From assembly GCA_965204665.1 (NCBI GenBank), contig OZ242002.1, positions 1,550,001-1,614,000 on the forward strand: DNA of 64,000 bases. Direction: 5' to 3'. Source of the DNA: Nemesobacter sp965204665. GTDB taxonomy: Bacteria; Desulfobacterota_D; UBA1144; Nemesobacterales; Nemesobacteraceae. Each line of letters starts with the position of its first letter. Within the stretch, counting starts at the first letter, position 1. Position numbers and translations under genes: made by a program. Below the pieces are notes generated by a model that worked only from the letters and a program-made list of their open reading frames with translations, searched no databases and had not been told where the DNA came from. This document shows positions 1 to 8,241 of this stretch, piece by piece.

Positions 1-2329
1 GCTCAATATCAGATGAAATGGCGCGAAGCGGTCCGCTGATTTCAATTCTTCCACTCACGACGCCGTTGAGATCATGAGAGAAGTTAAGGGACCTTGAAAG
101 GATAAGAGGATCCAGGTTCTCAATGTCCGCGTGCAGAGCGACATACCTGTCCGCTGTGTTGTTTACCTCACCTGAATAACCGGAGACGGCCCCACCTGCG
201 TATACAAACCTCTCTCCTGAAAAAATTGTTTTCATAGGTGATACATAGATGGTGATGTCTCCCTCGCTTTTCAATTCTTTTTCATGCACGAGGCCGGAGA
301 GATTCGCTACGGTGATTTTTTTCTTGTCGGAAAACAGATTTTCCGCCGCGATCTCTCCTGAAACGAAGGAACCGTCTTCTTTGGTCAGATTGATTTCTAT
401 TTCCGAGAGATTGTCCGTCTTCCTGAATTTGGCTTTGAGAGCGTCTGCGGAGTTGCCGAATACGCTCGCCTTTTCCGCCAGAACATCAATGTCTGCGACG
501 GCAATGGAGATTTTTTTTGCGTTTACTCGCGTATGTAGACGCACAGCCGCTTTTTTTGCGAAGATGTCTTGTCTGTAGGAGAAGTTCTCTATTTCCGCCG
601 TCGCCTCGAGGAGTGGAGAAAAAACCGTTCCGCTTAACTTGCCGCTTGATCTTATCATCCCCGAAACCTCGGATTCAATACCGAACACGGACAGAAAACC
701 GGGTTTTTTTGAAATAAATTCAAAAGAGCAGTCAAGCGGTTCTTCCGCGTCTTCTCTTCTTCTGGCGGAAAAAGAAAACTCCTGTGAAGCAACGAAACCT
801 TCTTTTACTGTGATCACGCCGTTTTTTATCTCCGCGTTGATTCGGGAACTGAAATCAGTCATCCCGAAAAGTGTGTCCGAAGCCAACCCCGAATCTATTC
901 TGATGTCTGCGGTTTCGATAAAACGGGTTCCTTCTGCAAGGGATACGGAAAGAGCCCCCTCTCCATTGAGACGGCCGCCGAACTGTTTTCCTCCGATCTC
1001 CGATTCAAAGGCAAAACCGCTAGCGCGTGAAGAAATATCTATATCTCTGTGACCGTTCGTGAAGGTCGAACTTCCCTTGAGTTCGAGTGTTCCTTCCGCA
1101 TCGTCGCTTATCTTGAACCGGTCTGATTCAATTCGCAACGAATACGTCCGCCTGTTCTGCCAACTGCCGTCAAGCACTAAGTCCGCGTTCAACGCGGCGC
1201 CGTCTCCGAGTGCCAGAGGGTAGGGGAAACGGTTGATCATCTTTATGTTCTTTTCCGCTTCCGGACTTCTAAGAACCGCAGAAATATTGAAAAAATTCTT
1301 CTGTTCCTTTGCGAGCCATTTTCTGAGATTTACCTCTCCGCTGAACTCGGATTCTAGAGAATTTCTCCGCGCCTTACCCCTGATAACAGCCCTTGTTCCT
1401 CTGATCGTCACAGGTTCAAACTCTACCAAAAGATCTTCTTCGTACAGAGATGAACCTGCCGCCGAGACCTGCACGGCGCCCTCAAGGTCGTCAAGGGAGT
1501 GCATATTAACCTTGGTTTCCGCCTTGATGTTTATTTCCGCTGCGGATCCCAACTGCAGGGAATCAAGGTAGACGGTCATATCGAATTCCGGTTTTTTCAG
1601 ATTACGGATGATGCCGTCTCCCCTCAGCGGTACTCCTTCGAGAGAAAAACCGGAGTCGGAAAACATGCAGTTCCAGGACTCGAAGTCTATTTTCCCCCGC
1701 AGGTTTCTTATTCTGATTTCCGGAGAAACATAGTTGAAGTTTATGTTCTCCGCCGTAAGTTCAACTCTTTTCTTGAGTTCCACTATGCTTAAAGAGAACA
1801 CGGACTCTCCTACGAGGTCGAACTCCCATTTTCTTTCTCTCTGCCGGTCAGCCAGCAAAACGCGGGAATTGCGGATTGCCGTATCCGAAAAAACAACGGT
1901 TGTTCTTATGCGGTCCGGTTTTTCGGGCTCCTTTTCACTCTCCGCTCTTTTCAGTTTCTTGAAATTCCAGACCCCCGCCTTGTCTTTTTCAAGCAGTAGA
2001 TCCAACCCGTCTATTTCGGTATCTGAAAGGTAAAGTTTTTTCCCGAAGACAAGAGATGAAATTAAGTTGACGGAATAAGTTGTCGTGAGTCTCTCTATGG
2101 TCAGAAATTGTTCTCCCGCTATTTTTACTTCAACATCTTTCATCCTGAGTTTGGGAAAAACCTCCATGTCCCCAATATTGATTTCGAAATTCGGGATAAA
2201 ACTCAGACTGCGCTCCAGTAGATTTTTCATGTAACGACTGCTTGTTTCGGTTTTTGAGAACAGGAATATTCCGAGTACAAGAACAGAAACTACTGTCATC
2301 ACGATAAAAAAACCGGTTTTTCTTTCCAT
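1..2329 (-). CDS. AsmA/TamB-type inner-membrane-anchored protein (3' end missing)
   Basis: An open frame on the minus strand runs off the left edge, leaving about 776 codons. The N-terminus has a few charged residues and then one hydrophobic segment (about residues 7-20), typical of a signal anchor. The rest is a long, low-complexity series of beta-type segments rich in alternating hydrophobic, Asn, Asp and Gly residues, with early phrases such as KMKDVEVKI-like and IRNLRGKIDF. This is what AsmA/TamB/YdbH-family proteins look like; they bridge inner and outer membranes and move phospholipid or help outer-membrane assembly. ATG at 2329 is chosen; an in-frame GTG at 2404 would add a basic N-tail. 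Neither has a clear Shine-Dalgarno. The exact subfamily cannot be decided without the missing C-terminus. Confidence 0.65.
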   Translation of the reverse strand, partial: MERKTGFFIVMTVVSVLVLGIFLFSKTETSSRYMKNLLERSLSFIPNFEINIGDMEVFPKLRMKDVEVKIAGEQFLTIERLTTTYSVNLISSLVFGKKLYLSDTEIDGLDLLLEKDKAGVWNFKKLKRAESEKEPEKPDRIRTTVVFSDTAIRNSRVLLADRQRERKWEFDLVGESVFSLSIVELKKRVELTAENINFNYVSPEIRIRNLRGKIDFESWNCMFSDSGFSLEGVPLRGDGIIRNLKKPEFDMTVYLDSLQLGSAAEINIKAETKVNMHSLDDLEGAVQVSAAGSSLYEEDLLVEFEPVTIRGTRAVIRGKARRNSLESEFSGEVNLRKWLAKEQKNFFNISAVLRSPEAEKNIKMINRFPYPLALGDGAALNADLVLDGSWQNRRTYSLRIESDRFKISDDAEGTLELKGSSTFTNGHRDIDISSRASGFAFESEIGGKQFGGRLNGEGALSVSLAEGTRFIETADIRIDSGLASDTLFGMTDFSSRINAEIKNGVITVKEGFVASQEFSFSARRREDAEEPLDCSFEFISKKPGFLSVFGIESEVSGMIRSSGKLSGTVFSPLLEATAEIENFSYRQDIFAKKAAVRLHTRVNAKKISIAVADIDVLAEKASVFGNSADALKAKFRKTDNLSEIEINLTKEDGSFVSGEIAAENLFSDKKKITVANLSGLVHEKELKSEGDITIYVSPMKTIFSGERFVYAGGAVSGYSGEVNNTADRYVALHADIENLDPLILSRSLNFSHDLNGVVSGRIEISGPLRAISSDIE

Positions 2330-2443
2330 TTTGCTGTTTTTTGACTTTGGACGAGTCTTTATTTTTTCGGCTCTCGGTAGTTGCGGGATGTGGATTTTGT
2401 GCACCCCTCTATTCTACTTGACGGAAAAAGATACGCGTTTCTA

Positions 2444-2490
2444 TATTCAGACTTTCTGACCCGGCACAATTTGAATGAACCATTTTTATG
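2444..2490 (+). repeat. Outer inverted repeat, left copy
   Basis: This stretch reads, as reverse complement, nearly the same as 5979-6029: both contain atggttcat, then cgggtc, then gaaagtctga in the same order with small gaps. The pair encloses RTX1, the broken Fic gene and the flanking non-coding DNA. It may mark the ends of an inserted element; no transposase lies inside. Confidence 0.6.
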
Positions 2491-2555
2491 GTGTCCATGG
2501 GAGTTCGTAAACAAGTCAGAGATCGGCCCCCGGATAGACTGATTATGCGAGTTTA

Positions 2556-2574
2556 TAACCGTTCGGTCAAGGTG
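2556..2574 (+). repeat. 19-bp direct repeat, copy 1
   Basis: The sequence taaccgttcggtcaaggtg occurs here and again, identically, at 2717-2735 (161 bp apart). A degenerate inverted copy (ccttgaccgaagg) lies at 45428-45440, upstream of RTX3. It could be a regulator site or part of the dispersed repeat that accompanies RTX genes. Confidence 0.6.
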
Positions 2575-2622
2575 TGGCAGATTGGGAGGTTTCAGATTCC
2601 TTTGAAACGGTCGTAATCAGAT

Positions 2623-2690
2623 GAGACTGTGAAAATATTCTGAGGTTCTGCATTGTTCAGCGTAGACCTTGGAACCGAGATGTTTTTACA
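2623..2690 (+). repeat. Inner inverted repeat, left copy (dispersed repeat R1)
   Basis: The core gagactgtgaaaatattctg continues through gaggttctgcattgttcagc. It is matched on the opposite strand at 4461-4529 with one mismatch over the 39-bp core and looser similarity beyond (gagatgttttta is shared). The two copies flank RTX1. Related copies lie at 33633-33700, 43378-43412 and 45317-45350. Confidence 0.7.
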
Positions 2691-2716
2691 GAATCTGATT
2701 TGTCCCCATTTCCCCG

Positions 2717-2735
2717 TAACCGTTCGGTCAAGGTG
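2717..2735 (+). repeat. 19-bp direct repeat, copy 2
   Basis: Identical to 2556-2574. It lies about 80 bp upstream of the RTX1 promoter, so a role as an upstream regulatory site is possible but unproven. Confidence 0.6.
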
Positions 2736-2815
2736 CAGGCGTACGAATGTTTTCAGCGGTTGCGGATTCGCTTCCTCAAAATGAGTTGTCAATTCCTCAT
2801 CTTGAAACAGAGTGC

Positions 2816-2842
2816 TTGACTTCAGTCGGGGGGGGGTAAAAT
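2816..2842 (+). promoter_or_regulatory. RTX1 promoter with G9 tract in the spacer
   Basis: A -35 hexamer TTGACT (2816-2821) and a -10 hexamer TAAAAT (2837-2842) are separated by 15 bp, of which the last nine are all G (2828-2836). Slippage of the tract would move the spacer towards or away from the 17-bp optimum. The same layout is found before RTX2 and RTX3. The RTX1 start is 58 bp downstream of the -10, with AAGGAG before the ATG. Confidence 0.75.
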
Positions 2843-2900
2843 CAAAAACATGTTCATAGAGACTATGTACAAACAAAATATATTTTAAGGAGTTTATGTC

Positions 2901-4328
2901 ATGAGATTACGTAATTTCTTAGTGATGTTGTTTCTGCTCGGCGGCGCGGTTTTCTTTGCTGCCTGTGAAGGGGATATGGGTCCGGCGGGTCCGAAAGGAG
3001 ATAAGGGCGACCCGGGAACACCGGGACCGGCAGGACCTCCAGGAGCACAAGGACCGGCGGGACCCTCGGGCGATGTCTCCGGTGATCCCAGATGCGATGT
3101 AGGTAACGGCATAGATTCGACTAAAGGCCAACGGGTGATCCAGGGAACCGATGGTGACGATGTCATCTGCGGGAATAATACCGTCAACGACATTAAAGCC
3201 GGTGATGGTGACGACATTGTCTACGGTGCAGGAGCCGACGATGATATATACGGTGAGAAAGGTGACGACACTCTCTACGGAGAAAACGGACAGGACTTTA
3301 TTCGGGGTGGAGAAGGTAACGATGTTCTCTACGGTAACGGTGAGAACGACGATGTCTATGGCGGCCCCGGAAATGATAAACTCTACGGCGGAGAAAGAAC
3401 TGATTTCTTCTTCATCGCGGACCCGGGAGACGATACGTTCGACGGCGGTCCCGGTCCGGATATGTTAATTTTTTCCGGTCCTACTCCTAATAACGGCGGT
3501 AATATACCGGAAACCACGCGGAATGTGGCTCTTACTTTCGACCTCCGTTCAAAAACCCACACGCACGCCACGTTCGGGACTGATGCATTTGAGAGTATCG
3601 AGGATATTGCGGGCAGTAGAGGTAACGATCATATTACAGGAGACGACGGGGACAATGTTTTACTGGGATGGTACGGTACGGACACTCTGATAGGCGGCAA
3701 GGGAGATGATACGATCGAACCCTCTCCTCTTAAATTTAATAACGGCTTTGCAGGTACAGCAGACGGCGGTGAAGGCAACGATACTCTTGTAGTGTACGGA
3801 GGTATGTATGTAATCCAGGGCAACACCTACACGGTGGACGGCACCGGGCACAGAAACGAATTCGATCTTGAAGACAGCAGTCATACTTCCACTATGTCCA
3901 ACTTCGAGAACCTTTCAGCCGTACTGAGAAGTTTCAGAACTCCTCGTAGTTCATCTGTTACTTTCAAAGGGGACTCCAAGGCTAATATTCTCACGGGCGG
4001 AAACGCCGCAGACACTCTTGAAGGTAGAGGAGGGAACGATACTCTGATAGGCGGCAAAGGCGCCGACAACCTTACCGGCGGAGCCGGAAACGACACTTTC
4101 CTCATCGGAAAAGCCGACGGCGGTGTGGATATCATTAAGGATTTCACATTGGCGGACGACAAGATTCAGTTCAGCGGCTTCGCAGCGGGGGCCAGAGCGT
4201 TGACCAACGCTGCCGGCAAGATTTCCGTAGGAGGAGTTGAAGTTGTTGAGATACAGGTAAGCAACTCGGCAAACAACGAACTAGCGGGGAATATCATCAG
4301 CCGGAACAAGTATGAGTTCGTAGACTGA
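2901..4328 (+). CDS. RTX1: lipoprotein with collagen-like and RTX calcium-binding repeats
   Basis: The 475-residue product starts with a lipoprotein signal (hydrophobic residues 6-21, FAAC lipobox, Cys22 followed by Glu). A collagen-like Gly-X-Y stretch covers about residues 27-57 (GPKGDKGDPG type). Hemolysin-type RTX nonapeptides (GGxGxDxLx) follow in blocks near 80-190, 225-275 and 355-415. A conserved Cys pair (DPRC, DVICGN) lies between collagen and RTX parts, and the protein ends YEFVD as its paralogues do. I infer a lipid-anchored surface protein with a calcium-folded beta-roll. A Sec/lipoprotein signal is unusual for RTX proteins, which are normally exported by type I secretion. It stands alone between inverted repeats and has an AAGGAG ribosome site and a G-tract promoter. 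The target or ligand is unknown. Confidence 0.8.
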   Translation: MRLRNFLVMLFLLGGAVFFAACEGDMGPAGPKGDKGDPGTPGPAGPPGAQGPAGPSGDVSGDPRCDVGNGIDSTKGQRVIQGTDGDDVICGNNTVNDIKAGDGDDIVYGAGADDDIYGEKGDDTLYGENGQDFIRGGEGNDVLYGNGENDDVYGGPGNDKLYGGERTDFFFIADPGDDTFDGGPGPDMLIFSGPTPNNGGNIPETTRNVALTFDLRSKTHTHATFGTDAFESIEDIAGSRGNDHITGDDGDNVLLGWYGTDTLIGGKGDDTIEPSPLKFNNGFAGTADGGEGNDTLVVYGGMYVIQGNTYTVDGTGHRNEFDLEDSSHTSTMSNFENLSAVLRSFRTPRSSSVTFKGDSKANILTGGNAADTLEGRGGNDTLIGGKGADNLTGGAGNDTFLIGKADGGVDIIKDFTLADDKIQFSGFAAGARALTNAAGKISVGGVEVVEIQVSNSANNELAGNIISRNKYEFVD

Positions 4329-4381
4329 ATCAGGTGAAGTTGTTTTCATAAAAGAAGCAGCCTCGCCCCATATTCGGCAAG

Positions 4382-4419
4382 AGAAACCCGGGTCTCAAGA
4401 GATTGAGGTCCGGGTTTCT
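4382..4419 (+). terminator. Hairpin downstream of RTX1
   Basis: A 10-bp stem (AGAAACCCGG / CCGGGTTTCT) with an 18-nt loop lies 54 bp after the RTX1 stop. There is only a short T run in the stem end, so it is a probable but not textbook terminator. RTX2 and RTX3 are followed by hairpins with the same CCCGG core. Confidence 0.6.
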
Positions 4420-4460
4420 GCAGTAAAGGGAAAACCTTGATTCAGACAGGGCGAAAGAGA

Positions 4461-4529
4461 CCGTAAAAACATCTCGTTTCTGAGATCTATGCTGAACAAT
4501 GCAGAACCTCAGAATACTTTCACAGTCTC
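4461..4529 (-). repeat. Inner inverted repeat, right copy (dispersed repeat R2)
   Basis: This is the reverse complement of 2623-2690; the core at 4491-4529 differs at one base. The start codon of the Fic remnant (4499) lies inside it, and recognisable Fic sequence begins only about 15 codons later. The repeat seems to have replaced the true 5' end of that gene. Confidence 0.7.
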
Positions 4530-5502
4530 AAATCGGGAAAACACAAACTGCGGGACAATCCGCCGGCACTTATGCCAGGCGTATACTCAATCGGTTGCTG
4601 ATTGATCTTGCGTGGAATTCCAGTCGTCTGGAAGGGAATACATACTCATTGATCGACACTGGGAGACTGATAGAATTCGGTGAAGAAGCGGCGGGAAGGA
4701 ACCATACTGAAACGCAGATGATCCTTAACCACAAGGATGCAATTGAATTTCTGGTCGACTACGCCGACAAAATCGACTTCAACAGACACTCGATATGTAA
4801 TCTGCATGCATTGCTGTCAAATAACCTGCTGGCGAATCGTGCGGCATCCGGACGCTTGCGTAGTATCGCCGTCGGCATCGGAGAGTCGGCTCTCCACCAC
4901 TTGAGATACTGCAACTGATTGAAGAATGCTTTGCGCAGATACTGTCCAAAGCGGCCGGGATCGGGGACCCGTTCGAGCAGGCATTTTCCGTATTGGTTCA
5001 CATACCCTATCTGCAGCCTTTCGAAGATGTGAACAAGCGTGTTTCGTGCCTAGCGGCCAACATTCCTCTGATTCGCAATAATTTCGTGCCGTTGTCTTTC
5101 ACGGATGTTCCGAAGGATGCTTATACAGAAGCCGCCCTCGGGGTATATGAACTGAATGATGTCGCGTTGCTCAAAGATGTCTTCTTGCGGGCCTATGAAC
5201 GGTCAGCGGCAAAACATATCTCTGTCCAGCGGGCACTGGGAGAACCGGATGTCTTTCGTCTCAAATATCGGACCGAATTGCGTGAGATAATAGCCGAGTT
5301 GATTCGAACTGGAACCGGGCGTGCGCAAGTCACAGCTGAAATCGTACAGTGGGCGGAGAACAGAATCAGGCTTGATGACCGCGATGCGTTCGTGGAAGTC
5401 GTCGAGGAGGAACTCATAGAACTGCATGAAGGAAATTTTGCACGCTACAAGGTGCTGTTATCCGAATATGTTGCATGGAAGGATGTATGGACCGCGAAGT
5501 AA
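4499..5502 (+). pseudogene. Fic-family protein, 5'-truncated and frameshifted
   Basis: Two frames make one Fic-domain protein. The first (4499-4918) carries the helix with SSRLEGN, resembling the inhibitory motif of self-regulated Fic proteins. The second (from about 4900 to 5502) carries the Fic core as QPFEDVNKR, a family variant in which the usual catalytic HPF histidine is Gln. The frame changes near 4895-4902, where CACCACTT looks like CACCCACTT with one C lost; reading on in the other frame gives LEILQLIEECFAQILSKAAG, which joins smoothly to the second half. The normal 60-80 N-terminal residues are missing and replaced by repeat R2. Fic proteins transfer AMP to target hydroxyls; this copy is probably dead. 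Confidence 0.75.
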
Positions 5503-5735
5503 GAAAATCGTTAGAGGTGTGTTTGACGATTGCAAGTAGGTTTCAGGCAATAAACCGAGAAGGTTTAGATTTACCGGAAGTGAAGTAGTGGGGGGGGGCC
5601 GATGCTTGTGTTGAAAAACTCATACCCGCTGAGTATTATTTGAAGAAAGGGAAGGCAATCCCGCAGCATAAGGATGGAGTAAAGGCGATGACGATTTGTA
5701 AGTACGACATGGAAAGATTACCGCGGTCATCGTGA
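5487..5735 (+). pseudogene. Unrecognised decayed reading frame containing a G9 tract
   Basis: A frame starting at ATG 5487, overlapping the Fic end, is broken by TAG at 5586 just before a G9 run. It then continues open in the same frame (DACVEKLIPAEYYLKKG type sequence) to a TGA at 5733. The amino-acid composition after the run looks like real protein. I do not recognise the family. It is either a gene remnant or a frame switched by the G tract. The rest of 5736-6097 holds an inverted-repeat copy and the upstream region of the next gene. Confidence 0.3.
5590..5598 (+). repeat. G9 homopolymer tract
   Basis: Nine G in a row inside the decayed frame at 5487-5735. With one extra G, the upstream frame that avoids the TAG would join the downstream open frame. 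It has the same length as the tracts in the RTX promoters. Confidence 0.7.
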
Positions 5736-5978
5736 TGCCGATGTGTCGAGTCTTCCTTTCATTTCAAAATGCCCTTTGTTTCAAGACTCGGACTTTCTGA
5801 CATGACTTTTCAGGTCAACTATTAGACGGGTCGCGGAAGTCGTTGTTTTTCCAACATTTATTTGCGCTGAACTGTAGGTGCGGGTGGACCGGCATATGAC
5901 AGTCGCTGATGCCCGCTACAGACTTAAGTCCATCCACCCGATAATCATTGCATGATGAAACACCGGGTGCGGTTTCGT

Positions 5979-6029
5979 CATGAAAATGGTTCATCAATTT
6001 AGGTTGTATCGGGTCGGAAAGTCTGATAT
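5979..6029 (-). repeat. Outer inverted repeat, right copy
   Basis: Reverse complement of 2444-2490 with scattered mismatches and small gaps. It ends about 30 bp before a TATAAT at 6061-6066, which is a candidate -10 for the peptidase gene at 6098. Confidence 0.6.
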
Positions 6030-6097
6030 CGGCCTGAGCATTTTTTCAGGAATCGGCTACTATAATCATTTATGACTGAGCGCGGAGGTTTTTACGT

Positions 6098-7474
6098 ATG
6101 CTGAACCTGTCTGGAAAAAAAATCGCTGTCCTGCTGTTGATAGTGACCTTGGGTTTTCTGGCGCTTTTGGTTTTACCTTTTCTGGAAAGAATTCCTCCGG
6201 TTGTATCGGTTGAAAGACTTGAAGAACAAGGTTCCGGTGCAAGCCTGGGTAATGAGCCTTTTAATGTATCCGTATCTGATGAGGGTACAGGTCTTCTCAA
6301 GGTGAGAATATATCTTATGGATGCCTATGGAGAGTCTGTTCTTCTTGAAAAAAAATATGAGAAGGGAATGAAGAAAGACCTTCTGAGCGTTAGTATAGAC
6401 CACCGGAAACTCGGTATAAAAAGTGGTCCTTCCAAGATTTTCGTGGAAGTGACCGACAGATTTACAGAAGGTTTTTTCCCGGGCAATAAAACCGTCTTCA
6501 GCCGTGATGTGACGCTTGATTTTGTCCCTCCGACGATTGAGGAACTGTCTTCCATGAACTACGTGAGGCACGGCGGCAGCGGGGCGATTATATACAGGAC
6601 TTCAAGCGACGCAACCGTAAGCGGAGTGAGTATAAAGGACCTTTTTTTTCCGGGTTATCCCGGACATTTCTCCGACCCGCTCATACATATTGCATTTTTC
6701 GCCTATCCGCATGACTTTGCCCGAGGTGAAGATATGAAGATTGTCGCCTCTGATTCAGCCGGAAATAAATCATGGGAAGGCATATCCTACAGTCTTTTGC
6801 GGAGCAGTTACGTAGATGACAGGATTTCCGTTTCCCGGTGGTTCATGGAGAAAAAAATCTCTCCTCTTTACTCTAGGATATACGGACGGAAACCGGAGGC
6901 TCGGGAAGGACTGTCTGCGCTTGAAACCGCTTTTTTGAAGATCAACAGGGATATCAGGGCGGAAAACGACCGCACGATATACGAGGTCGGAACTGTGAGC
7001 CGCGGTGAAATACTGTGGGAAGGAAAATTCGACCAACTTCCGAACTCTAAAGTGGGCGCCACTTTTGCCGACCGCAGGGAATACTTGATGGATGACCGAG
7101 TGATTGATAAGCAGTATCACTTGGGATACGACCTTTCGGTCACAAGAAGATATCCCGTCACCGCATCCAATGCCGGGGTTGTGGTGTTCACGGATTTTCT
7201 GGGAATATATGGAAACACCGTGATCATCGACCACGGAATGGGTCTTATGACCCTTTATTCTCATTTGAGTTCCATCGATGTCTCGGTCGGGCAGAGCGTT
7301 ACGAGAAAAGATATCATAGGAAAAACGGGCACCACCGGACTTGCTGTGGGAGACCACCTTCATTTCGGCGTTTATGTACACGGCATCGCCGTGCGGCCGC
7401 TTGAATGGTGGGACAGCAAGTGGATCAAGGACAACATCGTGCGCAAGATAGATTCTGTCAGAAAAAATTACTGA
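6098..7474 (+). CDS. M23-family (LytM-type) zinc metallopeptidase
   Basis: The 458-residue protein has an N-terminal membrane anchor (about residues 8-26), a long beta-rich region, and a C-terminal M23 domain at about 335-440. The zinc motif HxxGxD is HLGYD near residue 341 and the HxH is GDHLHFG near 418; the family's YxHL is seen as YSHLS. Such enzymes cut peptide cross-links in peptidoglycan, or act as amidase activators if zinc is lost; here the ligands are present. GGAGG lies nine bases before the ATG and a TATAAT box is at 6061. The next gene begins 17 bp after the stop, so the two probably form an operon. The cell-wall amidase at 12020-13888 is a possible functional partner. Confidence 0.85.
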   Translation: MLNLSGKKIAVLLLIVTLGFLALLVLPFLERIPPVVSVERLEEQGSGASLGNEPFNVSVSDEGTGLLKVRIYLMDAYGESVLLEKKYEKGMKKDLLSVSIDHRKLGIKSGPSKIFVEVTDRFTEGFFPGNKTVFSRDVTLDFVPPTIEELSSMNYVRHGGSGAIIYRTSSDATVSGVSIKDLFFPGYPGHFSDPLIHIAFFAYPHDFARGEDMKIVASDSAGNKSWEGISYSLLRSSYVDDRISVSRWFMEKKISPLYSRIYGRKPEAREGLSALETAFLKINRDIRAENDRTIYEVGTVSRGEILWEGKFDQLPNSKVGATFADRREYLMDDRVIDKQYHLGYDLSVTRRYPVTASNAGVVVFTDFLGIYGNTVIIDHGMGLMTLYSHLSSIDVSVGQSVTRKDIIGKTGTTGLAVGDHLHFGVYVHGIAVRPLEWWDSKWIKDNIVRKIDSVRKNY

Positions 7475-7491
7475 GTGCCGGAGTCCGCTTC

Positions 7492-8241
7492 TTGATAGTT
7501 TACGGAAAAAACGCCGTCGCGGAACTTTTCCGCAGTTCCCCGCATCGGATAAAAACATTGTCTGTTTCGGACAGTTTCGACATCTCTTCTAATGCCGTAG
7601 TAAAAGAAGGGCTCCGCAGGTTCCGCATAAGAGTTCTGCATCTTTCCAAAGACGCGATTACGGAGATGTGCGGAAGTGCCAACCACCAAGGTATTGCGGC
7701 GGAAACACCCGATTTCTCCTACAGTTCTCTGCAGCAGATACTCGCTGAGGCGAGTCGGTGTCGTGAACATCCTTTCATTCTTATACTTGATCATGTGGAA
7801 GACCCGCAGAACCTGGGGGCGGCTATAAGGACCGCGGATTTTTTAGGGGTTCACGGAGTTGTGATACCCGCAGACAGGGCATGCGGGGTGACTTCCGCCG
7901 TTGTGAAAGCTTCCTCGGGCTCCTGCGCAGGCGCTAGGGTCGCGAGGGAGACCAATTTGGGCAGGACGATTGATTTTTTGAAAAAAAACGGAATCTGGAT
8001 TGCCGGAGCCTGCGCGGATTCTCCCGATACCGCTTTCAAATACGATTTTTCAGAGATTCCAGTCGCGGTGGTTATCGGAAATGAGGGTAGGGGAATAGGC
8101 CCGAAGATAAGACGGAAATGCGATTTTCTGTTTTCTATTCCGCGGCGAGGAAAAGTTGAATCGTTAAATGCCTCGGTGGCGGGGGGGATTTTCCTATACG
8201 AGATATACAGACAGAGGATTACTTCCCGAGCAAACTCCTGA
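7492..8241 (+). CDS. rlmB: TrmH/SpoU-family 2'-O-ribose RNA methyltransferase (RlmB-like)
   Basis: The 249-residue product begins YGKNAVAELF, as RlmB proteins do with their substrate-binding domain. It carries the three SPOUT knot motifs: DHVEDPQNLGAAIRTAD, VIGNEGRGI and a final ESLNASVAGGIFLYE. RlmB methylates the 2'-O of G2251 in 23S rRNA with S-adenosylmethionine; the exact target here is inferred. TTG at 7492 is chosen because GGAG sits seven bases upstream and family alignment starts there; the open frame itself extends into the preceding gene. Its 3' end overlaps the converging ligA by 23 bp. Confidence 0.85.
   Translation: MIVYGKNAVAELFRSSPHRIKTLSVSDSFDISSNAVVKEGLRRFRIRVLHLSKDAITEMCGSANHQGIAAETPDFSYSSLQQILAEASRCREHPFILILDHVEDPQNLGAAIRTADFLGVHGVVIPADRACGVTSAVVKASSGSCAGARVARETNLGRTIDFLKKNGIWIAGACADSPDTAFKYDFSEIPVAVVIGNEGRGIGPKIRRKCDFLFSIPRRGKVESLNASVAGGIFLYEIYRQRITSRANS

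Noticed and set aside
2556..2735. CRISPR-like array from the 19-bp direct repeats
   Set aside because: There are only two copies with a 142-bp gap between them and no cas genes in the window.
2592..2876. 94-residue minus-strand open frame upstream of RTX1
   Set aside because: It lies across repeats and the RTX1 promoter, has no ribosome site, and its composition does not look like a protein family I know.
8181..8187. G7 run in the rRNA methyltransferase gene as a phase switch
   Set aside because: The run is shorter than the others, encodes the conserved AGG of the SpoU motif, and lies near the end of an essential motif where conservation explains it.
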